Source: Neisseriaceae bacterium ESL0693 (GTDB lineage: Bacteria; Pseudomonadota; Gammaproteobacteria; Burkholderiales; Neisseriaceae). Taken from it: a stretch of 64,000 bases of DNA. Below, in pieces: positions 47,289 to 57,426 of the stretch (the first letter of the stretch is position 1; every line of letters starts with the position of its first letter). The translations under genes and the position numbers were made by a program. The notes under the pieces are model-generated. The model ran no database searches. It saw only the letters and a program-made list of their open reading frames with translations, and was not told the DNA's origin. The stretch covers positions 62,001 through 126,000 of the forward strand of contig JAQTIE010000006.1 in the NCBI GenBank assembly GCA_029433475.1, written 5' to 3'.

Positions 47289-47669
47289 TCAGTGGCTTTT
47301 AAACCATTGTACTGTGCATAATCCCAATACCGTGAGCAATAATGAACCGGCCAGATGCAGGCATACATGCAGTAGCATCCAGCCCCAGCGCTGATGTTGT
47401 ATCAGGCTGATGGCTTCCAGTGAGAATGTGGAAAAAGTGGTCAGGCCACCCAGAAATCCGGTGATGATAAAAGCGCGCCACTGAGGGGCGAGTAGTGGTA
47501 AAGACAGAAAAACGGCAGCGGCCACCCCGATAATATAGGCACCGATCCAGTTGGCGGCCAGTGTGCCATAGGGTAAAGCCGGATTGATGCCATTGAGTGC
47601 CAGACTCAGTAACCAGCGCACTATGGCACCCAGAGCGGCACCGCCGGCAATAGCGATAATGGTTAACAT
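47289..47669 (-). CDS. crcB: fluoride ion channel CrcB/Fluc
   Basis: 126 aa with four transmembrane helices. Family motifs GGAALGAIVRW (9-19), GTLAANWIGAYIIG (about 35-48, with the pore Asn) and GFLGGLTTFSTFSLE (about 71-85, with the Phe-box and sodium-site residues) are intact. It works as a dual-topology dimer that exports fluoride. No fluoride riboswitch was seen upstream. Confidence 0.94.
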   Translation of the reverse strand: MLTIIAIAGGAALGAIVRWLLSLALNGINPALPYGTLAANWIGAYIIGVAAAVFLSLPLLAPQWRAFIITGFLGGLTTFSTFSLEAISLIQHQRWGWMLLHVCLHLAGSLLLTVLGLCTVQWFKSH

Positions 47670-47815
47670 GATTGAATGTGCTGTTGTGAAAACGGTGACT
47701 GATCATATAACATGATTCAAAAGAGATCATCTTTATATTGCAATGATCAAGCGGTATATTTCGCGACTATAATGGCTATATTGATGATCTGAAAACATAA
47801 ATGAAAGAAACAATG

Positions 47816-48373
47816 ATGAATTTAACTGAAACTCCGATGGCCAGTAAGCAGGTCTATCATGGCACCTTTATCGATGTGTATGAGGATCAGGTGCGCTTGC
47901 CTAATGGTGCTGAAGCAGCGCGGGTGGTGGTACGCCACCCTGGTGCGGCGGCAATACTGGCGGTTACGGCCAATGATCAGGTGGTACTGGTGCGGCAATG
48001 GCGCTATCCGGTTGATCAGGCGTTATTGGAAATTCCGGCCGGTAAGCTGGATCACCGGGATGAAACGCCGGCGCAAGGCGCGTTGCGTGAATTGGCGGAA
48101 GAAACTCCCTATACCGCCCAAAGTGTGGAATTAATCCATACTTTTTATACTGTGCCGGGTTTTGGTGATGAAAAAATGTATTTATATCTGGCGCGCGATG
48201 TGCAGCGTAACAGTCAGCTGGCTGCCGATGAAGACGAAATTATTGAGCCGGTGTTGCTGAGCCGGCAAGAAGTGCGGCAGGCATTGGCTGCCAACCAGAT
48301 TCATGATGCTAAAACCCTGGTGGCGCTGCAATACTGGCTATTGCAGGATTCGCCCGCTTATATTGAGGGCTGA
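47816..48373 (+). CDS. nudF: Nudix hydrolase, ADP-ribose pyrophosphatase type
   Basis: About 185 aa. The Nudix box runs GKLDHRDE...LRELAEET, matching G-x5-E-x7-REL-x-EE with Thr in place of the usual final Gly. The upstream strand VVLVRQWRYPV and PGFGDEKMYLYLA are typical of ADP-ribose diphosphatases. Start uncertain among ATGs at 47801, 47813 and 47816. It sits 3 bp before gloB, so both form an operon. Confidence 0.85.
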   Translation: MNLTETPMASKQVYHGTFIDVYEDQVRLPNGAEAARVVVRHPGAAAILAVTANDQVVLVRQWRYPVDQALLEIPAGKLDHRDETPAQGALRELAEETPYTAQSVELIHTFYTVPGFGDEKMYLYLARDVQRNSQLAADEDEIIEPVLLSRQEVRQALAANQIHDAKTLVALQYWLLQDSPAYIEG

Positions 48374-48376
48374 AAC

Positions 48377-49135
48377 ATGCATATTACGGCTGTCCCCGCA
48401 TTCAGAGACAATTATATCTGGCTATTGCAGGTGGCTGATCAGGTGGTGGCGGTTGACCCGGGCGAAGCCAGCCCGTTACTGGCTTTTTTAAACCGGCAAG
48501 GATTGAATCTGAATGCCATCTGGCTCACTCATGCCCATGCTGATCATATTGGTGGTGTGGCTGCGTTAAAACAGCATTTTCCAGCCTGTCAGGTGTATGG
48601 TGCAGCCAATTGGTCTGGCGTGAATCAGACGGTAACGGAAGGCAGTCAGATTTCATTGGCACCGGTACAAGTATCTGTCTGGCAGATTGCCGGCCATACC
48701 AGCGATCACCTGGCTTATCTGGTTAAAGACCAGCAACAACAATTACATGTCTTTTGTGGTGATACGCTCTTTAGCGCCGGTTGCGGCCGGGTGTTTACCG
48801 GTACGCTGGCTCAGTTGTACCACAGTATACAGCGCCTGAATCAGTTACCGGCCAATACGCTGTTTTATCCGGCGCATGAATATACTGCGGCTAATCTGCG
48901 TTTTGCCCACACTGTAGAACCGGATAATGCTGCCATTAACCAGGCACTGGCCGAGAAGCAGCATCTGCCGACATTGCCGGTTACGCTGGCACATGAACGA
49001 AAGATCAATCCGTTTTTACGGCTTGATCAGCCATCACTGCAAAAAGGGCTGATCAAGGCCGGTCTGACACCGGATAAAGCCAGCCAGCCGCTACAGGCGT
49101 TTGCTTTTTTACGCCATTGGAAAGACCAGTTCTAA
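48377..49135 (+). CDS. gloB: hydroxyacylglutathione hydrolase (glyoxalase II)
   Basis: Hydrolyses S-lactoylglutathione in methylglyoxal detoxification. The 252-aa metallo-beta-lactamase-fold protein has the binuclear metal motif THAHADHIGG (about 54-63), the further His/Asp ligands in GHTSDHLAY and FCGDTLFSAGCGR, and the substrate-binding C-terminal domain with the KINPFLR motif. Confidence 0.95.
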   Translation: MHITAVPAFRDNYIWLLQVADQVVAVDPGEASPLLAFLNRQGLNLNAIWLTHAHADHIGGVAALKQHFPACQVYGAANWSGVNQTVTEGSQISLAPVQVSVWQIAGHTSDHLAYLVKDQQQQLHVFCGDTLFSAGCGRVFTGTLAQLYHSIQRLNQLPANTLFYPAHEYTAANLRFAHTVEPDNAAINQALAEKQHLPTLPVTLAHERKINPFLRLDQPSLQKGLIKAGLTPDKASQPLQAFAFLRHWKDQF

Positions 49136-49187
49136 TGCCGCATTGATTTTATTCTGTAATCATACCCACCTGCATAAAGAGAGCGTG

Positions 49188-50534
49188 ATGAATTGGCAGC
49201 AATTACTCAGTACCCAACGTTTTAAACTGATCAATGGTGAGGTTAAACCAACGTGTACCGCATCAACCCAAGAGGGTGCGCCGGTATTGCGTACGGATTT
49301 TCATATTGATTATGACCGGGTGGTGTTTTCTACCGCTTTTCGGCGTCTGGCGCGCAAAACGCAGGTACATCCGTTTGCCCGGCACGATCATACCCATAAC
49401 CGCCTGACCCACAGCGTGGAAGTGGCCAGTGTCGGGCGCAGTCTCGGTAATCAGGTGGGTGTCATGCTGGCTGAAGGCGGCTTTCTGACAGATAAATATC
49501 AGCCGGCTGATGTGGGCATGGCCGTACAGGTGGCGTGTCTGGCGCATGACTTTGGTAACCCGCCTTTTGGCCATACCGGTGAAGCAGCGTTGCGTTCGTG
49601 GTTTCGTGAGCCACAGCATCAGCCGTATCTGGCCACGCTGACTGAAGCCGAGCGGCATGATATCCAGACTTATGAAGGCAATGCCCACAGTCTGCGATTG
49701 GTGTCGAGTCTGGAAATGTATCAGAATAATGGTGGTATGCGTTTAACCGCGGCTGCCATCGGCGCGTTACTGAAATATCCGTGGACCAGTTCGGCTGCGG
49801 GGTGGCCACAAAAATTCAGTATTTATCAGACTGAATTACCTTTTGTCAGCCAGGTGGCTGCTGAATTAGGTTTACCATTACAGGCAACCGATCATTGGGC
49901 ACGACATCCTTTATCCTATCTGATGGAAGCGGCAGATGACATCTGTTATGCCTTACTGGATCTGGAAGATGCAGTGGAACTGGGTTTACTGGCTTATCAG
50001 GAAGTGGAAAAAGTATTGTCTGGTTTAACCGAAAGTGCTCAGGTATGGTTGGCGCCTTCCGAGCACCAGCGTTGCGCCATGCTGCGTGGTATTGCCATCG
50101 GCCGAGCCGTGGATGATATTGCCCAGACATTCATGAAACATCATGAGGCTTTGCTGGCTGGTGATTTTCAGGGTAAGGATTTACTGGCTTTGTCTGGTAG
50201 CGCAGTACAGGATACTTTGAATGGCGCCAAAGAACTGGCACGAGAGCGCATATTCAGCCATCAAAGTAAACTGATGACAGAAATTGCGACCTTTCCGTGT
50301 CTGGGTTCCATTCTTGGCTTACTGGTACCGGCGGTACATGCCTTGATTACAACCGGTAAGGTAGATAAGCGGCAAGAGCTGGCGCTAAAGCTATTACATA
50401 AAGAACATCAGATTTCTGAAAACGACAGCTTATATCTGGCCTACATGAAAATACTGGATTTTATGGGCCAGATGACGGATAACACAGCGGCCAGACTGGC
50501 GCGTGAAATCTCTGGTTTTGAGATGTCGGCCTGA
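49188..50534 (+). CDS. dgt: deoxyguanosinetriphosphate triphosphohydrolase-like protein
   Basis: HD-domain dNTPase that cleaves dGTP to deoxyguanosine and triphosphate. 448 aa from the ATG at 49188, with FRRLARKTQVHP, THNRLTHSVEV and the HD metal pair in LAHDFGNPPFGHTGE, then YEGNAHSLR. The longer frame starting 87 nt upstream overlaps gloB and has no ribosome-binding site. Confidence 0.93.
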   Translation: MNWQQLLSTQRFKLINGEVKPTCTASTQEGAPVLRTDFHIDYDRVVFSTAFRRLARKTQVHPFARHDHTHNRLTHSVEVASVGRSLGNQVGVMLAEGGFLTDKYQPADVGMAVQVACLAHDFGNPPFGHTGEAALRSWFREPQHQPYLATLTEAERHDIQTYEGNAHSLRLVSSLEMYQNNGGMRLTAAAIGALLKYPWTSSAAGWPQKFSIYQTELPFVSQVAAELGLPLQATDHWARHPLSYLMEAADDICYALLDLEDAVELGLLAYQEVEKVLSGLTESAQVWLAPSEHQRCAMLRGIAIGRAVDDIAQTFMKHHEALLAGDFQGKDLLALSGSAVQDTLNGAKELARERIFSHQSKLMTEIATFPCLGSILGLLVPAVHALITTGKVDKRQELALKLLHKEHQISENDSLYLAYMKILDFMGQMTDNTAARLAREISGFEMSA

Positions 50535-50676
50535 TGGCTGCAAAATAGTCATAGTGAAAACAATCAATAAAAAATAAATATTCAAAAACCGGCTTTGGGG
50601 GCTTGTCAAAGGCCGCGGGATTCAGTATTATTCGCGTTCTTGATTTTTACCACTCATGTCTGAGGGTTTAAATAAT

Positions 50677-50753
50677 GCATCCGTAGCTCAGTTGGATAGA
50701 GTATCTGGCTACGAACCAGAGGGTCGGGCGTTCGAATCGCTCCGGGTGCACCA
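50677..50753 (+). tRNA. tRNA-Arg (anticodon ACG)
   Basis: A 77-nt cloverleaf with encoded CCA. The anticodon arm TCTGG-CTACGAA-CCAGA gives anticodon ACG, read as ICG for CGU/CGC/CGA. D-arm AGCTCAGTTGGAT and T-loop TTCGAAT are canonical. Confidence 0.97.
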
Positions 50754-50761
50754 AGTTTTAT

Positions 50762-50836
50762 GCGACCATCGTCTAGCGGTTAGGACATCGCCCTTTCACG
50801 GCGGTAACCGGGGTTCGATTCCCCGTGGTCGTACCA
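50762..50836 (+). tRNA. tRNA-Glu (anticodon TTC)
   Basis: A 75-nt cloverleaf with encoded CCA, 8 bp after tRNA-Arg. The anticodon arm is CGCC-CTTTCAC-GGCG; the T-loop is TTCGATT. The first acceptor pair is G-U. The pair of tRNAs is probably one transcript. Confidence 0.97.
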
Positions 50837-50841
50837 ATTTT

Positions 50842-50879
50842 AAAAACCTGTCTGAATGGATTGTTCAGACAGGTTTTTT
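50842..50879. terminator. terminator of the tRNA operon and recG
   Basis: AAAACCTGTCTGAA / TTCAGACAGGTTTT, a perfect 14-bp stem with T-run on the plus strand and A-run before it, between the tRNAs and convergent recG. The stem carries CCTGTCTGAA, like the uptake words in Neisseriaceae terminators. Confidence 0.92.
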
Positions 50880-50902
50880 CATGTCTGGTGGCTGAGGCTG
50901 AC

Positions 50903-52942
50903 TCAGACAGCCAGATAAGCTGCCCGTTGCGCCAGCCACCGTTGCAGGTGTTTTCTGACCACATCGGGTCGCTGTTCAATCAGTTTGGGCGCCAGAGAAC
51001 GAGCCTGCTCCAATAACGGTAAATCTTCTTCCAGATTGGCAAACCGCAGCATGGGGGCACCGCTTTGGCGCGCGCCCAGAAATTCGCCTGGCCCGCGGAT
51101 ATTCAAATCCTGCCGGGCGATTTCAAAACCATCGGTCTGCTCATAAATGACTTTCAGGCGGGCGCGTGCCAATTCGGATAAAGGCTCACTGAACAGCAGC
51201 ACACAACGGCTGGCATTGGCACCGCGTCCGACGCGGCCGCGCAATTGATGTAATTGTGCCAGCCCCATGCGCTCAGCGTGTTCAATCACCATCAGACTGG
51301 CGTTGGGCACATCAACCCCGACTTCAATCACGGTGGTAGCCACCAGAACCTGAATATCGCCACCATGAAAAGCCGTCATAACGGCCGCTTTTTCTGCTGG
51401 TTTTAAGCGACCATGCACTAAACCGATATTTAATTGGGGCAATACGGTTTGCAGTTGGTTCAGGGTTTCGGTGGCGGTTTGCAGTTGCAGGGTTTCGGAT
51501 TCTTCAATCAACGGGCACACCCAATATACTTGTTCGCCTTTAGCGCATGCGCGCTCTACCAGTCTTTCTACTTCACTGCGGCGGCTGCTGTTGACCAGCC
51601 GCGTAATGACGGGGGTGCGATTGGGCGGTAACTCATCAATGACGGATACGTCCAGATCGGCAAAAAAACTCATGGCCAGTGTGCGTGGAATGGGTGTGGC
51701 CGACATCATCAACTGGTGTACATCACGGCCTTTGTTTTTCAGCGCCAGACGTTGAGCCACGCCAAACCGGTGTTGTTCATCAACAATAATCAGTCCCAGA
51801 TTATGAAACTGGACATCGTCCTGAAATAGGGCGTGTGTGCCTATGGCCAAAGGGATATCACCCTGAAATAATTGTGTCTTTATCTGATCTTTATCGCGCT
51901 TTTTCTGGCTGCCGGACAGCCAGCCGACCGATAGTCCCAGAGGATTAAGCCACTGACTGAATTTCAGGTAGTGTTGCTCAGCCAGAATTTCAGTCGGTGC
52001 CATGATCGCCACCTGAAAGCCGGCTTCAATGGCAGCAATGGCCGCCAATGCCGCTACAATGGTTTTACCGCTGCCCACATCGCCCTGTAATAAGCGGTGC
52101 ATCGGATGCGTCTGGGTCAGATCCTGTCTGATTTCAGCCACTACCCGTTGTTGCGCTGGCGTCAGCGTAAAACCAAGGTTGGCCAGTAAAGGCTGACTCA
52201 GATGGCCATCGCCCTGAATGGCGGCAGCCTGTCCTTCTAGCCGCCGCTGTCTGGCCAGCCGCATGGACAATTGTTGTGCCAGAAGTTCATCGAATTTAAG
52301 CCGCTGCCATGCCGGCAATGTGCCACTGTGTAAATCACGTATGGCATATTCCAGTGTAGGGGCATGCAATAATTTTAAGCTGTCGGATAAGGGGGGTAAA
52401 TTCAATTGCGCTAACAATGCAGCGGGTAAGGTATCGTCGTCCGGAATAGAATCCAGTGCTTTCTGAATCAGCTTGCGCAGCGTGGGCTGAGTTAAGCCGT
52501 TGACGGTGGGGTAGACGGGGGTTAATGTTTGCGCCAGCATGGTATCGGTAGCAGTGCGGATTTTGGGATGGATCATTTCATCGCCCAGAAAACCGTGTTT
52601 GATTTCGCCTAAGGCACGAATGGTATTGCCCTCAGCCAGTTGCTGGAGCTGACTGGGATAAAAATGCAGAAAACGCAGATAAAGCACATGACCGGAGGCA
52701 TCTGCCACTTGTACAACCAATTGTTTACGCGGCCTGAACTGAACCTGCTGGTGCCTGACTGTGGCTTCAATCTGCACCGGTACGCCGATGGGCGCATCCG
52801 CAATCGGCGTGATGTGGGTCTCATCTTCATAGCGCAAAGGCAGATGTAAAGCCAAATCCCAAACATTATGGATATTCAGTTTTGCCAGTCTGGCGCTTGT
52901 GGCGGCATTAACCGCAAAAGGAAAAGCGGATTCTTTGGACAT
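50903..52942 (-). CDS. recG: ATP-dependent DNA helicase RecG
   Basis: Branch-migration helicase acting on replication forks and Holliday junctions. 679 aa with an N-terminal wedge/OB domain (about 1-145). The helicase core has GDVGSGKT (Walker A), APTEILAEQH, VDEQHRFGV (DExH type), MSATPIPRT, and motif VI QLRGRVGRG, followed by the C-terminal RecG-specific segment FLGARQSG. Confidence 0.97.
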   Translation of the reverse strand: MSKESAFPFAVNAATSARLAKLNIHNVWDLALHLPLRYEDETHITPIADAPIGVPVQIEATVRHQQVQFRPRKQLVVQVADASGHVLYLRFLHFYPSQLQQLAEGNTIRALGEIKHGFLGDEMIHPKIRTATDTMLAQTLTPVYPTVNGLTQPTLRKLIQKALDSIPDDDTLPAALLAQLNLPPLSDSLKLLHAPTLEYAIRDLHSGTLPAWQRLKFDELLAQQLSMRLARQRRLEGQAAAIQGDGHLSQPLLANLGFTLTPAQQRVVAEIRQDLTQTHPMHRLLQGDVGSGKTIVAALAAIAAIEAGFQVAIMAPTEILAEQHYLKFSQWLNPLGLSVGWLSGSQKKRDKDQIKTQLFQGDIPLAIGTHALFQDDVQFHNLGLIIVDEQHRFGVAQRLALKNKGRDVHQLMMSATPIPRTLAMSFFADLDVSVIDELPPNRTPVITRLVNSSRRSEVERLVERACAKGEQVYWVCPLIEESETLQLQTATETLNQLQTVLPQLNIGLVHGRLKPAEKAAVMTAFHGGDIQVLVATTVIEVGVDVPNASLMVIEHAERMGLAQLHQLRGRVGRGANASRCVLLFSEPLSELARARLKVIYEQTDGFEIARQDLNIRGPGEFLGARQSGAPMLRFANLEEDLPLLEQARSLAPKLIEQRPDVVRKHLQRWLAQRAAYLAV

Positions 52943-53130
52943 GATCTGTCATTACAACATTAAAAAAAGCACAAGCGTGATAGCGTTATCTTTAGCAACA
53001 TCATCACATGGATAAATCAGTGTTGGCAACCATCACCCTGATTTTTGCAGATAGAGACAATTTTATTGTATCAATAAAACCGGCTGATAGGGCTAAGATT
53101 GATCAATACAAGACAAGTGTTAAAGACATA

Positions 53131-53178
53131 AAAAAGCAGCGGCCTTTACCTAAATGGATAAATAGCCACCGCTTTATC
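53131..53178 (-). terminator. intrinsic terminator after ilvD
   Basis: On the minus strand AAAGCGGTGGC pairs imperfectly with GCCGCTGCTTT and is followed by TTTTTATG. It lies about 30 bp beyond the ilvD stop. Confidence 0.7.
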
Positions 53179-53204
53179 TTTATCTGTGAATAAGGCGCCA
53201 ATAA

Positions 53205-55073
53205 TTAGCGGCGTTCTACCTGCGAAACATCGCGTACCGCGCCGGTATCAGCGCTGGTGGTCATGGCTGCGTAGGCACGCAAGGCGGCCGATACCTGACG
53301 CTGTCTGGCCACCGGCTGCCATGCTGTGGCACCCCGATTTTCCATTTCACTGCGCCGCTCATATAGTTCTTCATCTGAGACCGCCAGATGAATCCGGCGC
53401 GCCGGGATATCAATTTCAATGGTATCACCTTCCTGCACCAGACCAATATTACCGCCTTCCGCCGCTTCGGGTGAAGCATGGCCGATGGATAAACCGGAAG
53501 TACCACCGGAAAAACGCCCATCAGTCAGTAAAGCACAGGCTTTGCCCAATCCTTTGGATTTCAGGTAACTGGTGGGATACAGCATTTCCTGCATACCCGG
53601 GCCGCCTTTAGGGCCTTCATAACGGATCACCACCACATCACCGGCCACAATCTGATTACCCAGAATGGCTTCTACCGCCGCCTCCTGACTTTCAAACACT
53701 CGTGCCCGACCAGTAAATTTAAGAATACTGTCGTCAACACCGGCTGTTTTAACCACACAGCCACGTTCGGCCAGATTACCAAACAATACCGCCAGACCGC
53801 CATCTTGGGAATAGGCATGTGCCTGATCACGAATGCAGCCTTGACTACGATCCAGATCCAGATTAGGCCAGGTGCAGGACTGAGAGAAAGCTTCGGTAGT
53901 ACGCACCCCTCCCGGTGCCGCCAGAAAACGGCTATGTGCTGCCTGATTATGCGGCTGCATGATATCCCATTGCTCAATGGCTTCAGCCAGAGTAGCACTG
54001 TGTACCGTAGCAGTACGGGTATCCAATAAACCAGCACGGTTCAGTTCGGCCAGAATGCCCATCACGCCACCGGCGCGGTGCACGTCTTCCATATGGTATT
54101 TTTGCGTGGCCGGCGCCACTTTGCATAAACAAGGCACCTTGCGGCTGAGCGCATCAATATCGGCCATTTTAAAGTCTACGCCGGCTTCAGTAGCGGCGGC
54201 CAGCAGATGTAAAACCGTATTGGTGGAGCCGCCCATGGCAATATCCATGCTCATGGCGTTTAAAAATGCGGCTTTAGTGGCGATACTGCGTGGCAGCACC
54301 CGCTCATTGTCCTGTTCGTAATATTCCTTGGCCATGTCAACAATGCGCCGGCCGGCTTCTAAAAACAGCTCTTTACGTAAAGTATGTGTGGCCAAGAGCG
54401 AACCATTGCCCGGTAAAGACAAGCCCAGTGCTTCGGTCAGACAATTCATGGAATTGGCGGTAAACATGCCTGAGCAGGAGCCGCAAGTGGGGCAGGCACT
54501 GCGTTCTACCTGTGCCACCACTTCATCGCTGATCTTGTCATTGCCGGCTTCAATCATGGCATCAATCAGATCCAGTTTACGCATGGTCTGCGGCTGGCCT
54601 TGGGTGCTGGCAATTATTTTACCGGCTTCCATGGGGCCGCCAGACACAAAAATGGTAGGGATATTCAGGCGCATGGCGGCCATCAGCATGCCCGGGGTGA
54701 TTTTGTCGCAATTGGAAATACAGACCAGTGCGTCAGCACAATGGGCATTAACCATGTATTCCACGCTATCGGCAATCAAGTCGCGTGAAGGCAGGCTGTA
54801 CAACATGCCTTCATGTCCCATGGCAATGCCGTCATCGACTGCAATGGTATTGAATTCTTTGGCAATCCCGCCGTGGCGTTCAATTTCTGCTGCCACCAGC
54901 TGGCCAAGATGATGTAAATGAACATGGCCAGGGACAAACTGGGTAAATGAATTGGCAATGGCAATAATCGGTTTACCAAAATCCTGATCATTGACGCCGG
55001 TGGCGCGCCAGAGCGCCCGGGCACCAGCCATGTTGCGGCCATGGGTAGAGGTATGTGAACGATATTGAGGCAT
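53205..55073 (-). CDS. ilvD: dihydroxy-acid dehydratase
   Basis: Fe-S enzyme that dehydrates 2,3-dihydroxy acids in valine, leucine and isoleucine synthesis. 622 aa. Cluster ligands are in [12 protein letters not shown] and [17 protein letters not shown], with [23 protein letters not shown] near the C-terminus. A single-gene unit. Confidence 0.97.
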   Translation of the reverse strand: MPQYRSHTSTHGRNMAGARALWRATGVNDQDFGKPIIAIANSFTQFVPGHVHLHHLGQLVAAEIERHGGIAKEFNTIAVDDGIAMGHEGMLYSLPSRDLIADSVEYMVNAHCADALVCISNCDKITPGMLMAAMRLNIPTIFVSGGPMEAGKIIASTQGQPQTMRKLDLIDAMIEAGNDKISDEVVAQVERSACPTCGSCSGMFTANSMNCLTEALGLSLPGNGSLLATHTLRKELFLEAGRRIVDMAKEYYEQDNERVLPRSIATKAAFLNAMSMDIAMGGSTNTVLHLLAAATEAGVDFKMADIDALSRKVPCLCKVAPATQKYHMEDVHRAGGVMGILAELNRAGLLDTRTATVHSATLAEAIEQWDIMQPHNQAAHSRFLAAPGGVRTTEAFSQSCTWPNLDLDRSQGCIRDQAHAYSQDGGLAVLFGNLAERGCVVKTAGVDDSILKFTGRARVFESQEAAVEAILGNQIVAGDVVVIRYEGPKGGPGMQEMLYPTSYLKSKGLGKACALLTDGRFSGGTSGLSIGHASPEAAEGGNIGLVQEGDTIEIDIPARRIHLAVSDEELYERRSEMENRGATAWQPVARQRQVSAALRAYAAMTTSADTGAVRDVSQVERR

Positions 55074-55268
55074 AGTCTGCGTGTCCTTTGTGTGTTGTTA
55101 TTGTACTCATTAAGTAAACAATGGTTAGCTAATGCAATCAGGACAATTATATTAGGTGATTTAAACGCATTCTGCCAGTCTTTAAGGCAAATTATTGTCT
55201 TTATGGGTCATGGTGGACATATGGGTCAAACCGGATGATGAGTGTATTCAGGAATGATCAAGGAAACA

Positions 55269-55305
55269 GCCTGTTGCCAACAATGTAATGTTGTTTGCAA
55301 CAGGC
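55269..55305 (-). terminator. hairpin downstream of the RDD gene
   Basis: GCCTGTTGC / GCAACAGGC, 9 pairs with an inner ACA/TGT region. It lies 15 bp past the stop of the RDD protein gene. Confidence 0.75.
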
Positions 55306-55319
55306 CGATAGCGGTGATA

Positions 55320-55967
55320 TTAGTGTTTGGGCAGATAAACAACTTTGGTTTTGGCCAGTAAATCTTGCAGGGTTCGTCTTTGTATTTTGTTGATAAACAG
55401 CATAATCAGACAAATGACAGGCAAACAGTAAAATAAAATGACCCATAGATGTGCCAGAATACTGGCGATCAGTGGTAATCCCACAAAATTAATACAGTAA
55501 ATAACGAAGAAAGCAACATTAAAGCCCAAACAGACAAGAAAGCCAAAGGAAACCTCGCGAACCAGCACCGTGCCATTAAAACCCGGATTCTGTCCGTCCA
55601 GACCGATGACTTTAATCCCCAATAAACGTTTGCCAATGGATTGGCCATAGCGGCTCATCCATACCCATTGCCAGATCAGGACGATAATAAACAATAATGA
55701 GCCAGTCATTATATTGGCAATGATCGGGTGATAAAAATTATAGATCGTGTTCATGGAGTCAACATGTGGATCCGGTACTGCTTTTGACATCAATAAATTA
55801 ATTATTGCACCAGAGAAAGGTAAGATGGTCAGGCTCAATATGATCAGATTGATCAGCACCGCGGCAATGCGCCGCCACGGGCTGGCCAGACAGAAACCGG
55901 TATTTTCATGGGTAGCAGGTAATGCCATGTCTGGTTCAGCAATATCGGGGATATTGTCTTGTGTCAT
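55320..55967 (-). CDS. RDD-family membrane protein
   Basis: 215 aa with four hydrophobic segments (about 32-58, 85-108, 145-165, 168-200). The RDD-type start is PWRRIAAVLIN, and RYGQSIGKRLLGIKV is the conserved second block. RDD proteins are small integral membrane proteins, mostly of unknown role; some act in ion transport. It stands alone before a long gap. Confidence 0.82.
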   Translation of the reverse strand: MTQDNIPDIAEPDMALPATHENTGFCLASPWRRIAAVLINLIILSLTILPFSGAIINLLMSKAVPDPHVDSMNTIYNFYHPIIANIMTGSLLFIIVLIWQWVWMSRYGQSIGKRLLGIKVIGLDGQNPGFNGTVLVREVSFGFLVCLGFNVAFFVIYCINFVGLPLIASILAHLWVILFYCLPVICLIMLFINKIQRRTLQDLLAKTKVVYLPKH

Positions 55968-56790
55968 GGTAAGGTCCTTTCCGAATGAATAAAAGTCAAC
56001 GTGCTGATGCTTATCATTAGCTGAACGTTAATCAATGTCATCAGTGGCGTTGGAAAATGGCTAAATAGATTTGTATTCATGAACTATCTTGATTATAGAA
56101 TTAATTATATATTTAAGTTTTTAATTTATAAAAAGAAATTTTATATATTGTTGATTTGATAAAATCAGAATATTAATAAAGACATTATATAAAAATAGTA
56201 TAAATATTAATAGTCTATATGATTCTGGGTACTATAAAATCTGGCTTTGAGCTGCAATTGCATGGTTTGAAAAGAATAAAATTTATTTTAGTTTTACATT
56301 AAAGTACGGCTATATCACAGATTGTTACTTAGATCAGATTCGGTCAATAAATAGCCTGTGTTTATCAATACGTTGTTATCAATGACTGTTTTTCTGCCAT
56401 GGACAGCATCACCATTAGCGCCATCGATAGATGCGGCTATATCAATACATCAGCAACAATACTCTATAGTGCGTCTTAGTCTTATCTTAAAGGTATTTCA
56501 ATGAGACGTATGATGTGTCTTGTCTGTAAAAATAGCACAAATAAAATATAAACATGTGTAGGGCGCCGAATTCTTTCACACTTTTTTCCCTTTTCTTTCA
56601 AACCCGACTAATGGCATAAATTTCCCATTCTTTACACCAAAAAAGCAGCTTTAGCCGCTCTTTTTTCAGTACATACGTAAAAGTTTATTTTTGGAAAATA
56701 AGGTACTTATTTTTATATACTTTTGTTTTAATTTGAAATTTAAAGTTTTATTTTAGTGGTTTAAACATTTACGAGGACGTAAAAGATAAC

Positions 56791-56920
56791 ATGGCAAACA
56801 TTGACGATGATAACGATGAATTCCCCATTTAAAAAATGAAGATGTGGCAATAAGCGGCAAGGTGGAATGGTTCGGGCGAAGAATTTAAAGCAGGTTTAAA
56901 ACTTATTTAAAAAATGATTA
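56791..56920 (+). pseudogene. probable frameshifted gene remnant
   Basis: Starts ATGGCAAACATTGACGATG after an ACGAGGACG ribosome-binding-like site. The first frame ends after 13 codons, and plausible continuations lie in the other two frames over the next 90 bp. Family unknown. It could also be chance, given the short length. Confidence 0.3.
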
Positions 56921-57375
56921 TTCTTGATCATTCTGGTATAAAAGAATACGCATTTTATGATCATTTTGGTGCAAAAGAAATCATTTTTAGATTTTGGCAT
57001 AAAACGGTGTTGAGTCTTGTTTTTAAAAGATTTCAGCCGTTTTTTTGTTTGTTTACTTGGGTGTAAAAGATATCAGCACCTCACACATGAATGGCTAAAG
57101 CATGCTGGTTTTGGTACCGATGCAATAGATAAGCCTGATTTCTGGCAATGGCTTTGGAGTAAGGACTGCACTGTCTGTGCATATTGTCTGGCTAGTGTAG
57201 AGACCAGACCAGCGTCAGGGTGGTGAAGAGATATATTGAAAAAACATGTGATTGATTGTTTATCACGGTTTGGGGCGATTGAAGCATTAAATCATCTGCC
57301 CGACAATATATTGTTTTAATGGATAATATTGATTTTAAAGATACTTAATTTAAATAAACGCTTAACCATAATACA

Positions 57376-57404
57376 GATCAGGCCACATTTTCTGTGACCT
57401 GATC
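57376..57404 (-). terminator. hairpin downstream of nusB
   Basis: GATCAGGCCACA / TGTGACCTGATC, 12 positions with one mismatch and a 5-nt loop, about 22 bp after the nusB stop. Confidence 0.65.
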
Positions 57405-57426
57405 ATGGTGAGTGCCTGAAGCAGTA

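Larger units (their letters stand above)
55968..57426. other. 1.46-kb gene-poor gap with possible gene debris
   Basis: AT-rich. At 56639-56666 an AGCGGC-TAAA-GCTGCT hairpin with T-run on the minus strand looks like a terminator without a gene. At 56791 a 13-codon ORF with a GAGGA-like site (begins MANIDDD) stops and seems to continue in other frames (KNEDVAISGKVEWFG, then EEFKAGLK), as in a multiply frameshifted gene. At 57017-57226 a 69-codon ORF and at 57240-57318 a coding-like stretch (VIDCLSRFGAIEALNHLP) may be further fragments. I cannot name the ancestral genes. Confidence 0.45.

Noticed and set aside
47670-47815. Fluoride riboswitch upstream of crcB
   Set aside because: Expected on biological grounds, but the conserved GGNGAUGG and pseudoknot elements are not present in the 5' region.
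50677-50836. Integration site at the tRNA pair
   Set aside because: No integrase, no duplicated tRNA 3' end and only housekeeping genes on both sides.
54328-54912. 194-codon plus-strand ORF opposite ilvD
   Set aside because: Fully antisense to the well-supported ilvD gene; its composition mirrors the ilvD codons and shows no domain.
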